A stretch of DNA of 53,035 nt, taken from assembly GCF_030908245.1 (NCBI RefSeq), contig NZ_JAVFJJ010000022.1, positions 1 to 53,035 on the forward strand, in the 5' to 3' direction. Position 1 is the stretch's first letter; each line of letters begins with the position of its first letter. This stretch comes from Sinomonas sp. ASV322. GTDB taxonomy: Bacteria > Actinomycetota > Actinomycetes > Actinomycetales > Micrococcaceae. Position numbers and translations under genes: made by a program. The notes beneath the pieces were generated by a model. The model worked only from the letters and a program-made list of their open reading frames with translations. It ran no database searches and was not told where the DNA came from. Of this stretch, positions 16,267 to 25,031 are shown in pieces.

Positions 16267-17454
16267 ATGCAGTTCGGGGTTTTCTCGGTGGGCGACATCG
16301 CCCCCGATCCGATCACGGGATACACGTACAGCGAGGCCGAGAGAATCCAGAACATCATCAAGGTCGCGAAGCGCGCGGATGAGGTGGGGCTCGATGTCTT
16401 CGCCCTGGGCGAGCATCACAACCCGCCCTTCGTCCCGTCGTCGCCCACGACTCTCCTGGCCTTCATCGCGGCCGAGACACGGCGAATCGTGCTCAGCACA
16501 TCAGTCACGCTCATGACCACCAACGATCCCGTGCGCATCGCGGAGGACTACGCGATGCTGCAGCATGTGGCCAAGGGCCGGCTCGATCTCATGGTCGGCC
16601 GCGGGAACACCGTGCCGGTCTACCCGTGGTTTGGCAAGGACATCCGCCAAGGGGTCGCGCTCGCGCTCGAGAACTACAACCTGCTCCACCGCCTGTGGCG
16701 CGAGGACGTGGTCGACTGGGAGGGCCGATTCCGCACTCCGCTCCAAGGCTTCACGTCCACTCCGCGGCCGCTCGACGATGTGCCGCCGTTCGTGTGGCAC
16801 GGGTCCATCCGCACCCCCGAGATCGCCGAGCAGGCGGCCTATTACGGCAACGGCTTCTTCGCGAACCACATCCTCGCGCCGAACTTCGCGTTCAAGCCGC
16901 TCGTCGACCTCTACCGTCGCCGGTTCGAGCACTATGGGCACGGCACGGCAGATCAGGCGATCGTGGGCCTCGGCGGGATGTCGTTCATCGCGAGGCGCTC
17001 TCAGGACGCCGTCAACGCGTTCAGGCCCTATTACGAGAACTATCCGATCTTCCGGGGCTCGCGGCTCGAGGACCACATGGCGGCCACGCCGATCACGATC
17101 GGCAGTCCCCAGGAAGTCGTCGACAAGGTGCTGACGTTCCGGGAGGGCTTCGGCGACTACCAGCGCCAGCTCTTCGCCTTGGATGGGCTGGCCCTTCCCG
17201 TCGAGGTCGCGCTAGAGCAGGTCGAGCTGCTCGGTACAGAGGTTGTTCCGGTGCTCCGCAAAGAGATGGAGTCCCGCCGGGCGCCCGGGGTGCCCGACGC
17301 GCCCACCCATGCCTCCCTCGTGGCGGCCAAGTACGGCGACGCCGAACCGCGGCAGCCTCGCCCGAATCCGAACCGCGGCGACAACCTGTCGGGCACGTCT
17401 CCCTACCAGGACAGCGATCCGGCGATCGCCGCACACTTCCCGGAGGCCTTCTGA
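16267..17454 (+). CDS. LLM-class FMN-dependent monooxygenase (CE1758-like)
   Basis: This is a 395-residue luciferase-like TIM-barrel monooxygenase. Seen are the MQFGVFSVGDI start, the ALGEHHNPPFVPSSP segment typical of bacterial luciferase relatives, GRLDLMVGRGN and a C-terminal tail ending in SDPAIAAHFPEAF. Position and form match the CE1758 family of actinobacterial luciferase-like monooxygenases, whose gene partner is an FMN reductase (CE1759 family). That partner is present two genes downstream at 17930. The start has a GAGGAG ribosome site. The oxidised substrate is unknown. Confidence 0.88.
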   Translation: MQFGVFSVGDIAPDPITGYTYSEAERIQNIIKVAKRADEVGLDVFALGEHHNPPFVPSSPTTLLAFIAAETRRIVLSTSVTLMTTNDPVRIAEDYAMLQHVAKGRLDLMVGRGNTVPVYPWFGKDIRQGVALALENYNLLHRLWREDVVDWEGRFRTPLQGFTSTPRPLDDVPPFVWHGSIRTPEIAEQAAYYGNGFFANHILAPNFAFKPLVDLYRRRFEHYGHGTADQAIVGLGGMSFIARRSQDAVNAFRPYYENYPIFRGSRLEDHMAATPITIGSPQEVVDKVLTFREGFGDYQRQLFALDGLALPVEVALEQVELLGTEVVPVLRKEMESRRAPGVPDAPTHASLVAAKYGDAEPRQPRPNPNRGDNLSGTSPYQDSDPAIAAHFPEAF

Positions 17455-17933
17455 TGGACAGGATCGATCGGCTCGCGAACGTCGCGTGGGAGTCCCTCTT
17501 CCGCGCGCAGGCGACCCTCGCGCGTGAGTTCGAGCACGCAGGCGACTGGGGCCAGCTCATTCCGCGCGAGTATGGCGTGCTGTATGCCTTGTCGAAGGCG
17601 CGCGCGGGGCTGCGCATCACTGAACTGGGCGACGACGCGCTGCTCTCCCAACCCGGTATCTCGCGGCTGGTCGCGCGGCTCGTGGGCCGGGGCCTGCTCG
17701 AGCGAATTGACGACGCCGACGACGCCCGCGCGTGCCGCGTCCGGCTCACCGCCGAGGGGCGCCGGGTTCAACGCGAGCTCGGCGCACGCCATGCACGGCA
17801 GGTGGCCGAGGCGATGACCCGGTCGCTCGGAGCTGCCGAGCTCGAAGCACTCACGAGGCTCACGGATGCCCTGCGCGAAGGACGCCCGCCCGTGACCTCG
17901 CCGCCACTGCGTTCCTCAGGAGGAGAGCGATGA
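17454..17933 (+). CDS. MarR-family transcriptional regulator
   Basis: This is a 159-residue regulator with the MarR winged helix: REYGVLYALSKA, LRITELGDDALLSQPGISRL as recognition helices, and LLERIDDADDARACRVRLT as the wing. Its ATG shares one base with the stop of the monooxygenase (TGATG) and its stop overlaps the FMN reductase start, so it is coupled inside the flavin-monooxygenase operon. It most likely controls that operon in response to a phenolic or oxidative ligand, as usual in the family. Confidence 0.9.
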   Translation: MDRIDRLANVAWESLFRAQATLAREFEHAGDWGQLIPREYGVLYALSKARAGLRITELGDDALLSQPGISRLVARLVGRGLLERIDDADDARACRVRLTAEGRRVQRELGARHARQVAEAMTRSLGAAELEALTRLTDALREGRPPVTSPPLRSSGGER

Positions 17934-18697
17934 ACCAGCCTGATCCGATCGCCGGACACAGGGTCCCGGACATCGGACGCGCGCTCACGATTGTCGCCGT
18001 CAGCGCCGGCGTGAGCGACCCTTCCTCGACTCGTCTTCTTGCCGACCGGATCGCGCAGAAGTCGATCGATGCCCTCAACGCGGCAGGGCTCCGAGCGGTC
18101 GTGACGACCATCGAGCTCGGCCCGCTCGCCGTGGACATCGCGCGCTCGATCGTCACGGGGTATCCCAACGAAGCCGCCCAAGCGGCGATCGATCGACTTG
18201 CCGACGCCGACGCCATCATCGCGAGCACGCCCGTCTACAAGGCCGGCGTCAGCGGCCTGTTCAAGTCGTTCGCCGATCTCATCGACAACGACCTTCTGAT
18301 CGCCAAACCCGTGGTCCTCGCGGCGACAGGAGGCACGTCGCGCCATGCCATGGTCGTCGACGATCAGCTGCGGCCCCTCTTCGCCTTCCTGCGCGCGCTG
18401 CCAGTTCCGACGTCGCTCTATGCGGCCCCCGAGGACTGGGGATCGCCCGAGCTCGGACGGCGCATCGAGCGGACGGCAGCCGAGCTCGCGCTCATCCTGC
18501 GCAGCGGCGTCGCGACGCAGATCGCCGAAGACAACTGGGCCGGGTATCAGCACCAGTTTGGCGGCAGCGCCACACGCGCCGAGCGTGGCATCGACGACGT
18601 CGACTTCGACAGCGACCTCATGCGGCTTGCGGCCGGCGGCAAGCCGGGTTCGCGGGCCGCGCTGCGCGATGCCGTCCGACTCGACGACCCGGCTTGA
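17930..18697 (+). CDS. NADPH-dependent FMN reductase (CE1759-like)
   Basis: This is a 255-residue flavodoxin-fold FMN reductase. Visible are the AVSAGVSDPSSTRLLAD phosphate-binding loop near the start, ADAIIASTPVYKAGVSGLFK (flavin contact) and LAATGGTSRHAMVVDDQL. A C-terminal extension of about 60 residues (GYQHQFGG and onward) is typical of the CE1759 group. AGGAGG precedes the ATG. It would deliver reduced FMN to the luciferase-like monooxygenase at 16267. Confidence 0.88.
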   Translation: MNQPDPIAGHRVPDIGRALTIVAVSAGVSDPSSTRLLADRIAQKSIDALNAAGLRAVVTTIELGPLAVDIARSIVTGYPNEAAQAAIDRLADADAIIASTPVYKAGVSGLFKSFADLIDNDLLIAKPVVLAATGGTSRHAMVVDDQLRPLFAFLRALPVPTSLYAAPEDWGSPELGRRIERTAAELALILRSGVATQIAEDNWAGYQHQFGGSATRAERGIDDVDFDSDLMRLAAGGKPGSRAALRDAVRLDDPA

Positions 18698-18729
18698 CGC
18701 TCCGAGGTGATCCACCGCACACTAAGTGT

Positions 18730-20256
18730 ATGGCTTTCACTAAAGAGGCCCCGGCAACGTCGCCGGCGGCCGCGACCGCTCCCGGCGGCTCCCCCAGTTC
18801 GTCCGAGGCGGCCCGCCGGAATCAGCAGGGCGGCCACCAGCCCGGCCTGAAGCGGGACGCGATCGGCACGCGGGACATCGTCTTCATGCTCGTCTCCGCG
18901 GCCGCGCCGCTCACGATCGTCGTGGGCATCGCCCCGCTCGCGCTCGCCGTCGGCGGCGTCGGCGCCCCCGCGATCTACGTGGTCGCCGCTCTCGGACTCG
19001 GCCTCTTCGCGCTCGGCTTCATGGCGCTCACGCGCCATGTGCTCTCCTACAGCGGCTTCTACGGCTACATCGTCAAGACGCTCGGCCGCGTGGTGGGCCT
19101 TGGCTCAGGCCTTACCGCATGGCTGAGCTACAACGGCCTCCAGATCGGCCTCTACGGGCTGCTGGGCATCCAGGCAAACCTGTGCGTGAAGTCGTTCACG
19201 GGCGTCGAGCTCCCGTGGTGGCTCTACGCGGTCGCCGCCGTCGGCGCGGTCTGGTTCCTCGGCTGGCGAGGGATCGACGTCGGGGCTCGCGTCGTCGCCA
19301 TCCTGCTGACCCTCGAGACGGCCATCGTCGTCATCGTGGCCGTCGCCGTGCTCGCGCAGGGCGGAGCCCATGGGATCGGCTTCGAGTCGTTCAGCCCCCA
19401 CGTCGTCTTCTCCCCCGCGTTCGCGGCCGTCCTCGGGCTCGGCTTCTCCGCCTTCATGGGCTTCGAGTCGGGCGCGCTCTACCGCGAAGAGGCGCGAAAC
19501 CCCGATCGCACGGTGCCTCGCGCGACCTATATCTCGATCGCGTTCATCGGCGCGTTCTACGCGTTCGCCGTGTGGATCATCGTCCAGGCGTTCGGCCCCG
19601 CCGCGATCCAAGACTTCGCCGCCGGCCACCTCGACGCGGGCGACACCGCCTACGTCATGGCCGGCCAGTTTGCCGGGCCGTGGTGCGTCCAGGCCATGAG
19701 TGTCCTCATCGTGACGAGCATCTTCGCCGCGCAGCTCTCGTTCCACAACACGATCAACCGGTACACGCTCTCCCTCGGCCGCGAGGGGATCTTCCCCGCG
19801 TGGACCGCGAAAGTGAGCCCGCGCTTCTTCACGCCGTCGAACGCCGGGACGCTCCAGACGGTCCTCTCGCTCGCATTCGTCGGCGCCGCGGCCGCCCTCC
19901 AGCTCGATCCGTTCACGCAGTTCCTCATCTGGATGAACACGCCGGGCGTCTTCGGCGTACTCGCCCTGCAGGGGCTCACGAGCGTTGGCGTGGTCGTCTT
20001 CTTCGTCCGCCGGCGCGACCTTCGGCCCGCGTGGCACGTCGTGCCGTCGGCCATCGCGGCGGCACTCGTCATGGCCGCCGTCTCGGGCCTCACGATCGCC
20101 AACATCAACCTCCTCACGGGCGCCCCGGTCGGCGATCCGCTCAACACGGTGCTCATCGTCGTCGCACCAGCGGTCTTCGTGGGAGGCGCCGTCGTCGCGC
20201 TCCGGTTGCGGCGCCGTCGCCCGCTCGCCTACGCGCGCATCGGGAACCCCGCATGA
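18730..20256 (+). CDS. APC-family amino acid permease
   Basis: This is a 508-residue, 12-helix permease of the amino acid-polyamine-organocation superfamily. After an N-terminal cytoplasmic tail of about 50 residues comes LKRDAIGTRDIVFMLVSAAAPLT, then GVGAPAIYVVAALGL, and GFSAFMGFESGALYREEARNP, the helix-6 pattern of APC transporters. ATG at 18730 lacks a clear ribosome site; a TTG 36 bp earlier, overlapping the previous stop region, is an alternative. Its stop overlaps the TetR gene by 4 bp, and the amidohydrolase follows, so the three form an operon. The solute is probably an amino acid derivative processed by the hydrolase. Confidence 0.88.
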   Translation: MAFTKEAPATSPAAATAPGGSPSSSEAARRNQQGGHQPGLKRDAIGTRDIVFMLVSAAAPLTIVVGIAPLALAVGGVGAPAIYVVAALGLGLFALGFMALTRHVLSYSGFYGYIVKTLGRVVGLGSGLTAWLSYNGLQIGLYGLLGIQANLCVKSFTGVELPWWLYAVAAVGAVWFLGWRGIDVGARVVAILLTLETAIVVIVAVAVLAQGGAHGIGFESFSPHVVFSPAFAAVLGLGFSAFMGFESGALYREEARNPDRTVPRATYISIAFIGAFYAFAVWIIVQAFGPAAIQDFAAGHLDAGDTAYVMAGQFAGPWCVQAMSVLIVTSIFAAQLSFHNTINRYTLSLGREGIFPAWTAKVSPRFFTPSNAGTLQTVLSLAFVGAAAALQLDPFTQFLIWMNTPGVFGVLALQGLTSVGVVVFFVRRRDLRPAWHVVPSAIAAALVMAAVSGLTIANINLLTGAPVGDPLNTVLIVVAPAVFVGGAVVALRLRRRRPLAYARIGNPA

Positions 20257-20936
20257 CTGGCTCGGCTGCGGAGGGCGCAGTGGACGCCGACGTCCACCGC
20301 CTCGGCCGCCCGCGCGTTCCGCGGCTCTCGCTCGAGCGGATCGGCCATGAGGCCCTCGCGCTGCTCGAGGAGGAGGGGACGCTTTCGCTCCCGCGGCTCG
20401 CCGAGCGGCTCGGTGTCCGGCAGTCCGCGTTCTACAAGCACGTCTCGGGACGCGCCGAGATCGTCGAGCTCGCACGGGGGGCCCTCGCCGAACGCGCGCC
20501 GGCATTTGAGCCCGCCGCCGACTTCGCGCAGCTCGTGCGGGGGACGTTCAACGCGCTGCGGAGCGCGTACGAGACCGTCCCCGCGCTCCTGCCGCTCATC
20601 CTCGTCCAGCCGGTGAGCAACCCGACGGCGCTCGCCATCTACGACCGGCTCGCCGCCGCCTTCGGCGAGGCAGGGGTTCCGCGGCATCTCGTCCTGCCGG
20701 CCATCGAGGCCATCGACAGTGCCGCGATCGGCGCCGCGCTCGACAGCCTCACGATCGAAACCGCATGGCAGGTGCCCGAACGCGACGCTGCCTCGTTCCC
20801 CCATCTCGTCGCGGCCCAGGAGGCCCTCGCTGCGCGGAGGGTCGATCGCTTCGCCTTCCTCGCAGACACGCTAGCGGCGGGCCTCGCGAGCGCGGCCTCC
20901 GCACCCGATTCGACCAGGGAGCACCCCCGTGGCTGA
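20253..20936 (+). CDS. TetR-family regulator
   Basis: This is a 227-residue regulator. The N-terminal helix-turn-helix is seen in LSLPRLAERLGVRQSAFYKHV, and the C-terminal helical region (TetR_C-like) is of the group with bulky ligand pockets. It overlaps the permease stop (ATGA) and its end overlaps the amidohydrolase GTG start by 8 bp. The tight coupling indicates local control of the permease and hydrolase. No operator was identified with confidence. Confidence 0.88.
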   Translation: MTGSAAEGAVDADVHRLGRPRVPRLSLERIGHEALALLEEEGTLSLPRLAERLGVRQSAFYKHVSGRAEIVELARGALAERAPAFEPAADFAQLVRGTFNALRSAYETVPALLPLILVQPVSNPTALAIYDRLAAAFGEAGVPRHLVLPAIEAIDSAAIGAALDSLTIETAWQVPERDAASFPHLVAAQEALAARRVDRFAFLADTLAAGLASAASAPDSTREHPRG

Positions 20937-22569
20937 CGCCGTCGACCTCGCGATCGTCTCGACGAGCATCCTCGCTGGCGCGTCGCTCGAGGCCGTGGCG
21001 GGCGTCGTAGCGGTCGACGGCGGGCGGATCGTCGCGGTGGGCGGCCCGGACGAGGTCGATGGATGGATCGCGCGCGCCCGGCGGGTGATCGACGTCGGCG
21101 ACGCGACCATGTCCCCGGGCCTCGTGGACGCGCATATCCATCCGATCCTCGGTGGGGACATCGCCCGAGGCGTGGACCTCAGTGGGCTTGCGACACGCGC
21201 CGCCGTGCGCGGGGCGCTCGCGGCGCATGCGGCCACAACGCGCGACGACTGGATCTTCGGCTGGGGCCTGGACCCCTCGGCCTTCGAGGGCGAAGAGCCT
21301 AGCAACGCGCTCTTCGACGGCGTCCTCGACGGCGAGCGGGTCTTCGTCACGCTCTTCGATGGGCACGCGGCGCTTGTCTCCGCCGCAGGCCTCTCCGCCG
21401 CGGCCGTCACGGGGGCAGAACAGGTCCCCGGCTCGGGCTACGTCGGCGTGGATGCCACGGGCCGGCCCACGGGAATGCTCTTCGAGATGGCGGCGCAGGA
21501 GCTCGTCCGCCGAGTCCTTCCCGAGCGGAGCTTCGACGACCGCGTCGACGACCTCGATCGCCTTCTCCGAGACATGTCCGCGGCGGGCCTCGTCGCGGGC
21601 CAGATGCTTGACCTGGCCGTCCCCGAGTCGCTCGACGTGCTCGAAGCCCTCGAGGCGCGCGGCGACCTCGCGATCCGGCTCCGCATCTCGCCGTGGATCC
21701 TGCCGGGCGCGACGGCCACGGACCTGGACCGCGTCGTCGCCCTCCAAGGGCGGCGCGGCAGGCGGTGGGAGGTCTGCGGGGTCAAGCTCATGATGGACGG
21801 CACGATCGACAACGGCACGGCCTGGCTCGTCGAGCCCGACACGCACGGCGAATCCGTCGACCCCCTATGGAACGATCCCGGGGAGCTTGTCGCAGCGCTG
21901 CGCCACTTCCACGAGCGCGGGATTCCGACGGCGACGCACGCGATCGGGGACCGGGCCGTAGAGTACGTCGCTCGCGCGATCTCCGAGCTCGAGCCCAACG
22001 TGACCGTGCACCGGATCGAGCATATCGAGACGATCCCAGACGAAGTCCTCGCGCAGGTGGTCGCGTCTGGCGCGACGACGAGTCTCCAGCCGACCCATTG
22101 CGCCCATTACGTCAGGGCAGACCACGGCGACAACTGGTCGCAGCGCCTCGGCACGGAACGCGCGCAGCTCGCGTGGCGGACGGGCGATCTGCGGCGGGCC
22201 GGCGCCGTCGTCGCCCTCGGATCCGACTGGCCGATCGCGCCCTTCGATCCTCGCGGCATCATCGCCGCGGCCCAGACGCGGCGCCCCGCGTGGCGCCCCG
22301 ACGTCGAGCCCGTCCAGCCGCGACAGGCGCTCTCCGCGCGCGCGGCACTCGAAGGCTACACGAGCGAATACTGGCGGTCGGTCGGCGAGGCCGGCGGCGT
22401 CATCGAGGCGGGTGCGCGCGCCGACCTCACGGTCTTCCGGGACAATCCACTGACGACGGCGCCGGACGACTTCGCGAAGTCGCCCGTCCTGCTCACGGTG
22501 GTCGACGGCGACGTCGTCGTGGACGCGACGCGCGACCCGGACGCCGCGGGCGCACTCGCACACCCCTAG
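20929..22569 (+). CDS. Amidohydrolase family protein (YtcJ-like)
   Basis: This is a 546-residue metal-dependent hydrolase of the Amidohydro_3/YtcJ group. Metal ligands are visible as DAHIHP (His69, His71), THAIGD and HRIEHIE in the second half, and the late GSDWPI with the catalytic Asp. The central GVKLMMDGTIDNGTA matches the lysine-containing strand of the family. These enzymes hydrolyse N-acyl, formamide-like or cyclic amide substrates, and the true substrate here is unknown. GTG at 20929 overlaps the TetR end. A 26-29 bp direct repeat spans its stop codon, so the last residues (AGALAHP) lie in a duplication. Confidence 0.88.
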   Translation: MADAVDLAIVSTSILAGASLEAVAGVVAVDGGRIVAVGGPDEVDGWIARARRVIDVGDATMSPGLVDAHIHPILGGDIARGVDLSGLATRAAVRGALAAHAATTRDDWIFGWGLDPSAFEGEEPSNALFDGVLDGERVFVTLFDGHAALVSAAGLSAAAVTGAEQVPGSGYVGVDATGRPTGMLFEMAAQELVRRVLPERSFDDRVDDLDRLLRDMSAAGLVAGQMLDLAVPESLDVLEALEARGDLAIRLRISPWILPGATATDLDRVVALQGRRGRRWEVCGVKLMMDGTIDNGTAWLVEPDTHGESVDPLWNDPGELVAALRHFHERGIPTATHAIGDRAVEYVARAISELEPNVTVHRIEHIETIPDEVLAQVVASGATTSLQPTHCAHYVRADHGDNWSQRLGTERAQLAWRTGDLRRAGAVVALGSDWPIAPFDPRGIIAAAQTRRPAWRPDVEPVQPRQALSARAALEGYTSEYWRSVGEAGGVIEAGARADLTVFRDNPLTTAPDDFAKSPVLLTVVDGDVVVDATRDPDAAGALAHP

Positions 22570-22598
22570 CCGCGGGCGCACTCGCGGCACACCCCTAG
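22544..22598. repeat. Tandem duplication across a stop codon
   Basis: A unit of 26 bp (22544-22569) that includes the amidohydrolase TAG is followed at once by a 29-bp near copy (22570-22598) that differs only by a 3-bp insertion. It looks like a recent slippage duplication; the second copy is outside the gene. Confidence 0.75.
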
Positions 22599-22606
22599 CC
22601 CCGTCC

Positions 22607-22618
22607 TGTACGCGTACA
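22607..22618. promoter_or_regulatory. Perfect 12-bp palindrome TGTACGCGTACA
   Basis: An exact inverted repeat of 12 bp lies in the 152-bp gap before the RpiR gene. It has the form of a dimeric regulator site (TetR or RpiR); which protein binds cannot be told. Confidence 0.4.
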
Positions 22619-22650
22619 CGACGGAACCGAGGGGGTCCCGCTCGCAGGAA

Positions 22651-22702
22651 TTTCTGCAATAGCAAGTGCAGCAGATCACATTTGCAGCTACACTTGCAGA
22701 AA
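22651..22702. promoter_or_regulatory. Repeat-rich operator upstream of the RpiR gene
   Basis: The segment begins TTTCTGCAA and ends TTGCAGAAA, an exact 9-bp inverted repeat. Inside it, TGCAA- and CAAGTG-like units recur on both strands (GCAAGTGCAGC at 22662-22672; GCAGCTACACTTGC at 22684-22697). A possible -10 (TACACT, 22689-22694) is embedded in it. The layout suggests a multimeric binding site for the RpiR protein encoded 20 bp downstream, consistent with autoregulation. Confidence 0.55.
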
Positions 22703-22721
22703 CCTTTGTGAACGGAGACAC

Positions 22722-23594
22722 ATGACCCAGGCCCAGCCCGCGCCGGCCCCCGCGCCGGAAGGCTCGTGGCTCGGCGATGCCCTCCCGCCAGTCAGGCTCA
22801 CGAAGGCGCAGTCGCGCGTCGTCGACGCCCTCGTGCTCAACCCCAAGCTCGCGTCCTACGCGGACCTCTCCGAGATCGCGGCGAAGGCAGAGGTCAACGG
22901 ATCCAGCGTCGTGCGGACGGCACAGGCGCTCGGCTACCGCGGGTGGCCTGACCTGCAGCGCGAGCTGCGCGCGCGGTATCTTGTGCACATCTCGGCCACC
23001 GCTCCGCTGACCCACCTGGTCGAGGTCCGCAGCCCCGTCCACGACTCGCTCCTGCACGACGTCGAGAACCTCCGCGAGGCTGTCGAGAGCATCGACCCCG
23101 AGGCGGCGCAGGCCGCGGTCGATGCGCTGTGCTCGGCGAAGCGGATCCTCGTCGTCGCCCAAGGCTCCTACGCGGCCCCCGCCGTCGTCCTCGCCCACCT
23201 CGCGGCGACGATGGGCTACCCGGCGACGTTCGAGGGCCGCTCGGGCGTTCACCTCGCCTCGGCCGTCTCGTCCCTCGGGCCTGGCGACGTGCTCGTCGTC
23301 GTCCATCTGTGGCGGTCGCTGCGCCAGCTCGTCACGGCCGCCCGGCGCGCGAAGGAGGCCGGCGCGACCGTCATCGCGATCACCGACCTCCGCTTCGGGC
23401 CCGTCGCCCGCGCGTCGGATCACGCGCTCATCGTGCCGTCCGAGGGCGTCTACGCATTCCAGTCCGCGACGGCGGCGACGTCTGTTGCGTATGGGCTGCT
23501 CGCCGGCATGGAGGCGAAGGAGCCGGAACGGGTACGCGAGGGCCTCGAGCGCACATCCTCCCTCTGGCGCGACTTCGACCTGTACGAGGCCTGA
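22722..23594 (+). CDS. MurR/RpiR-family regulator (HTH + SIS domain)
   Basis: This is a 290-residue regulator. Residues 20-90 form the RpiR helix-turn-helix (LTKAQSRVVDALVLNPKLA, then SLSEIAAKAEVNGSSVVR-like turn), and residues about 115-260 form a SIS sugar-isomerase fold (AKRILVVAQGSYAAPAVVLA). In many members the SIS domain binds phosphosugars, but those beside M20 hydrolases probably sense other small molecules. It is first in a cluster with the M20 enzyme and the DUF3100 protein, and its upstream repeats form a probable operator. Confidence 0.88.
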   Translation: MTQAQPAPAPAPEGSWLGDALPPVRLTKAQSRVVDALVLNPKLASYADLSEIAAKAEVNGSSVVRTAQALGYRGWPDLQRELRARYLVHISATAPLTHLVEVRSPVHDSLLHDVENLREAVESIDPEAAQAAVDALCSAKRILVVAQGSYAAPAVVLAHLAATMGYPATFEGRSGVHLASAVSSLGPGDVLVVVHLWRSLRQLVTAARRAKEAGATVIAITDLRFGPVARASDHALIVPSEGVYAFQSATAATSVAYGLLAGMEAKEPERVREGLERTSSLWRDFDLYEA

Positions 23595-23677
23595 GCCTCC
23601 CCGCAGACCCGCAGACCCGCCGATCCGCCCCAAGCCCCCAGGAAACCCCGCCCGCCCAACCCCATGAAGGGAACCCC

Positions 23678-24889
23678 GTGACCACCTCCACACCCGCCGG
23701 AAGCCCAGAGCTCGCCCAGAAGATCGAAGAGCATCTCGGCAACTGGCGCCCGCGCGTGACCGACCTCGCCCGCACCATTCACGCCAACCCCGAACTCTCA
23801 TTCGAGGAGCACGCCGCGGCGGCATCGATCACCGCGCTCCTCGAGGAGGCGGGCTTCAGCGTCGAGCGTGGCACCGGCGGGCTCCCGACCGCGTTCACGG
23901 GGACCATCGGGAGCGGCGAGCTCACCGTGGCCGTGTGCATCGAGTACGACTCCCTCCCCGAGGTCGGCCATGCGTGCGGCCACAACCTCATCGCCGGATC
24001 GACCGTGGGCGCCGCGCTCGCGCTCGCCCCGCTCGCCGACGAGCTGGGCATCACCCTCAAGGCCATTGGCACCCCGGCCGAGGAGCACGGCGGCGGCAAG
24101 GTTCTCCTACTCGACGCGGGAGCGTTCGACGGCGTCGGGCTGGCTCTCATGGCCCACCCCGGCACCGAGGGCTACACGTCGAACCCCCTCGGGACGAGCT
24201 CGCAGGCCGTGGGCCGCTTCCGCGCGACGTTCGCGGGACAGGCCGCCCACGCCGCAGCGATGCCGCACCTCGGCGTCAACGCCGCGGATGCCGCCGTCCT
24301 GAGCCAGGTCGCCGTCGGCCTCCTCCGCCAGCAGACCCCCGACAACCAGCGCATCGCGCTCTTCGTCGCCGAGGCGGGCGTGGCGACGAACATCATCCCG
24401 GACCGCGCCGTCGTCGAATTCGAGTGCCGCGCGTTCACCCTCGGCGAGTACGAGGCGCTCCTCGGCCGCGTGAAGCGCTGCTTCGAAGGCGCCGCCCTCG
24501 CAACGGGCGCGGCCCTCACGATCGAGCCGACCGAGCCGCTCTACGAACCTCTCATCCAGGACGAAGAGCTCGCGGCCTATTGGAACACGGCCATGGGCTC
24601 CCGCGGGCGCGATGTCTCCGCGCCGCCGGCCGCCTACCGGGGCGGCGGCTCGACCGACATGGGCAACATCAGCCAGGTCATCCCGAGCATCCACCCCATG
24701 TTCGGTGTTCCGGGGGCAGACGCCCCCATCCACTCCGCCGGCTTCACCGCCGCCGCGGGAACCCTCGAAGCCTACGAGGTCATGTTCGACGCCGCCTTCT
24801 CGCTCGCCGCCACCGTGGCAGCGGCGGTGTCCGAGCCTGCCCGCAAGGCCAGGTTCACGGCCGCCGCCTACGAACCGGCGCGCGTCTGA
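23678..24889 (+). CDS. M20-family metallopeptidase/amidohydrolase (AbgB/PM20D2-like)
   Basis: This is a 403-residue di-zinc hydrolase. Metal-site motifs are IEYDSLPEVGHACGHN (Asp91, His98, His102), GTPAEEHGGG (Glu135, Glu136) and HPGTEGYT. The EVGHACGHN form and EEHGGGK place it with amidohydrolases such as AbgB or the PM20D2-type dipeptidases, rather than with aminopeptidases. It probably removes an acyl or amino-acid group from an amide conjugate. GTG at 23678 follows GAAGGGA. It is between the RpiR regulator and the DUF3100 membrane protein, which probably brings in its substrate. Confidence 0.9.
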   Translation: MTTSTPAGSPELAQKIEEHLGNWRPRVTDLARTIHANPELSFEEHAAAASITALLEEAGFSVERGTGGLPTAFTGTIGSGELTVAVCIEYDSLPEVGHACGHNLIAGSTVGAALALAPLADELGITLKAIGTPAEEHGGGKVLLLDAGAFDGVGLALMAHPGTEGYTSNPLGTSSQAVGRFRATFAGQAAHAAAMPHLGVNAADAAVLSQVAVGLLRQQTPDNQRIALFVAEAGVATNIIPDRAVVEFECRAFTLGEYEALLGRVKRCFEGAALATGAALTIEPTEPLYEPLIQDEELAAYWNTAMGSRGRDVSAPPAAYRGGGSTDMGNISQVIPSIHPMFGVPGADAPIHSAGFTAAAGTLEAYEVMFDAAFSLAATVAAAVSEPARKARFTAAAYEPARV

Positions 24890-24931
24890 GCCTCGGGGCC
24901 ATTTCGCCCGACCCCACGCACCGCCCCCTTC

Positions 24932-25009
24932 CGCCCGACCCTTCCTTCCCACCCAGTCCCTCCGTCCCGCCCGACCCATCCTTCCCACCCAGTCCCTCCG
25001 TCCCGCCCG
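24932..25009. repeat. Two 36-bp tandem repeats in the M20-DUF3100 gap
   Basis: Two 36-bp units (24932-24967 and 24968-25003) differ at one base, followed by the start of a third. The sequence is almost pure pyrimidine on the plus strand (CCTTCCCACCCAGTCCCTCC core). It lies in the 142-bp gap just before the DUF3100 start. It may be a slippage repeat, or a structured or unstructured leader that modulates translation. Confidence 0.75.
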
Positions 25010-25031
25010 CCCACCCTCAGAAAGCACCCCC

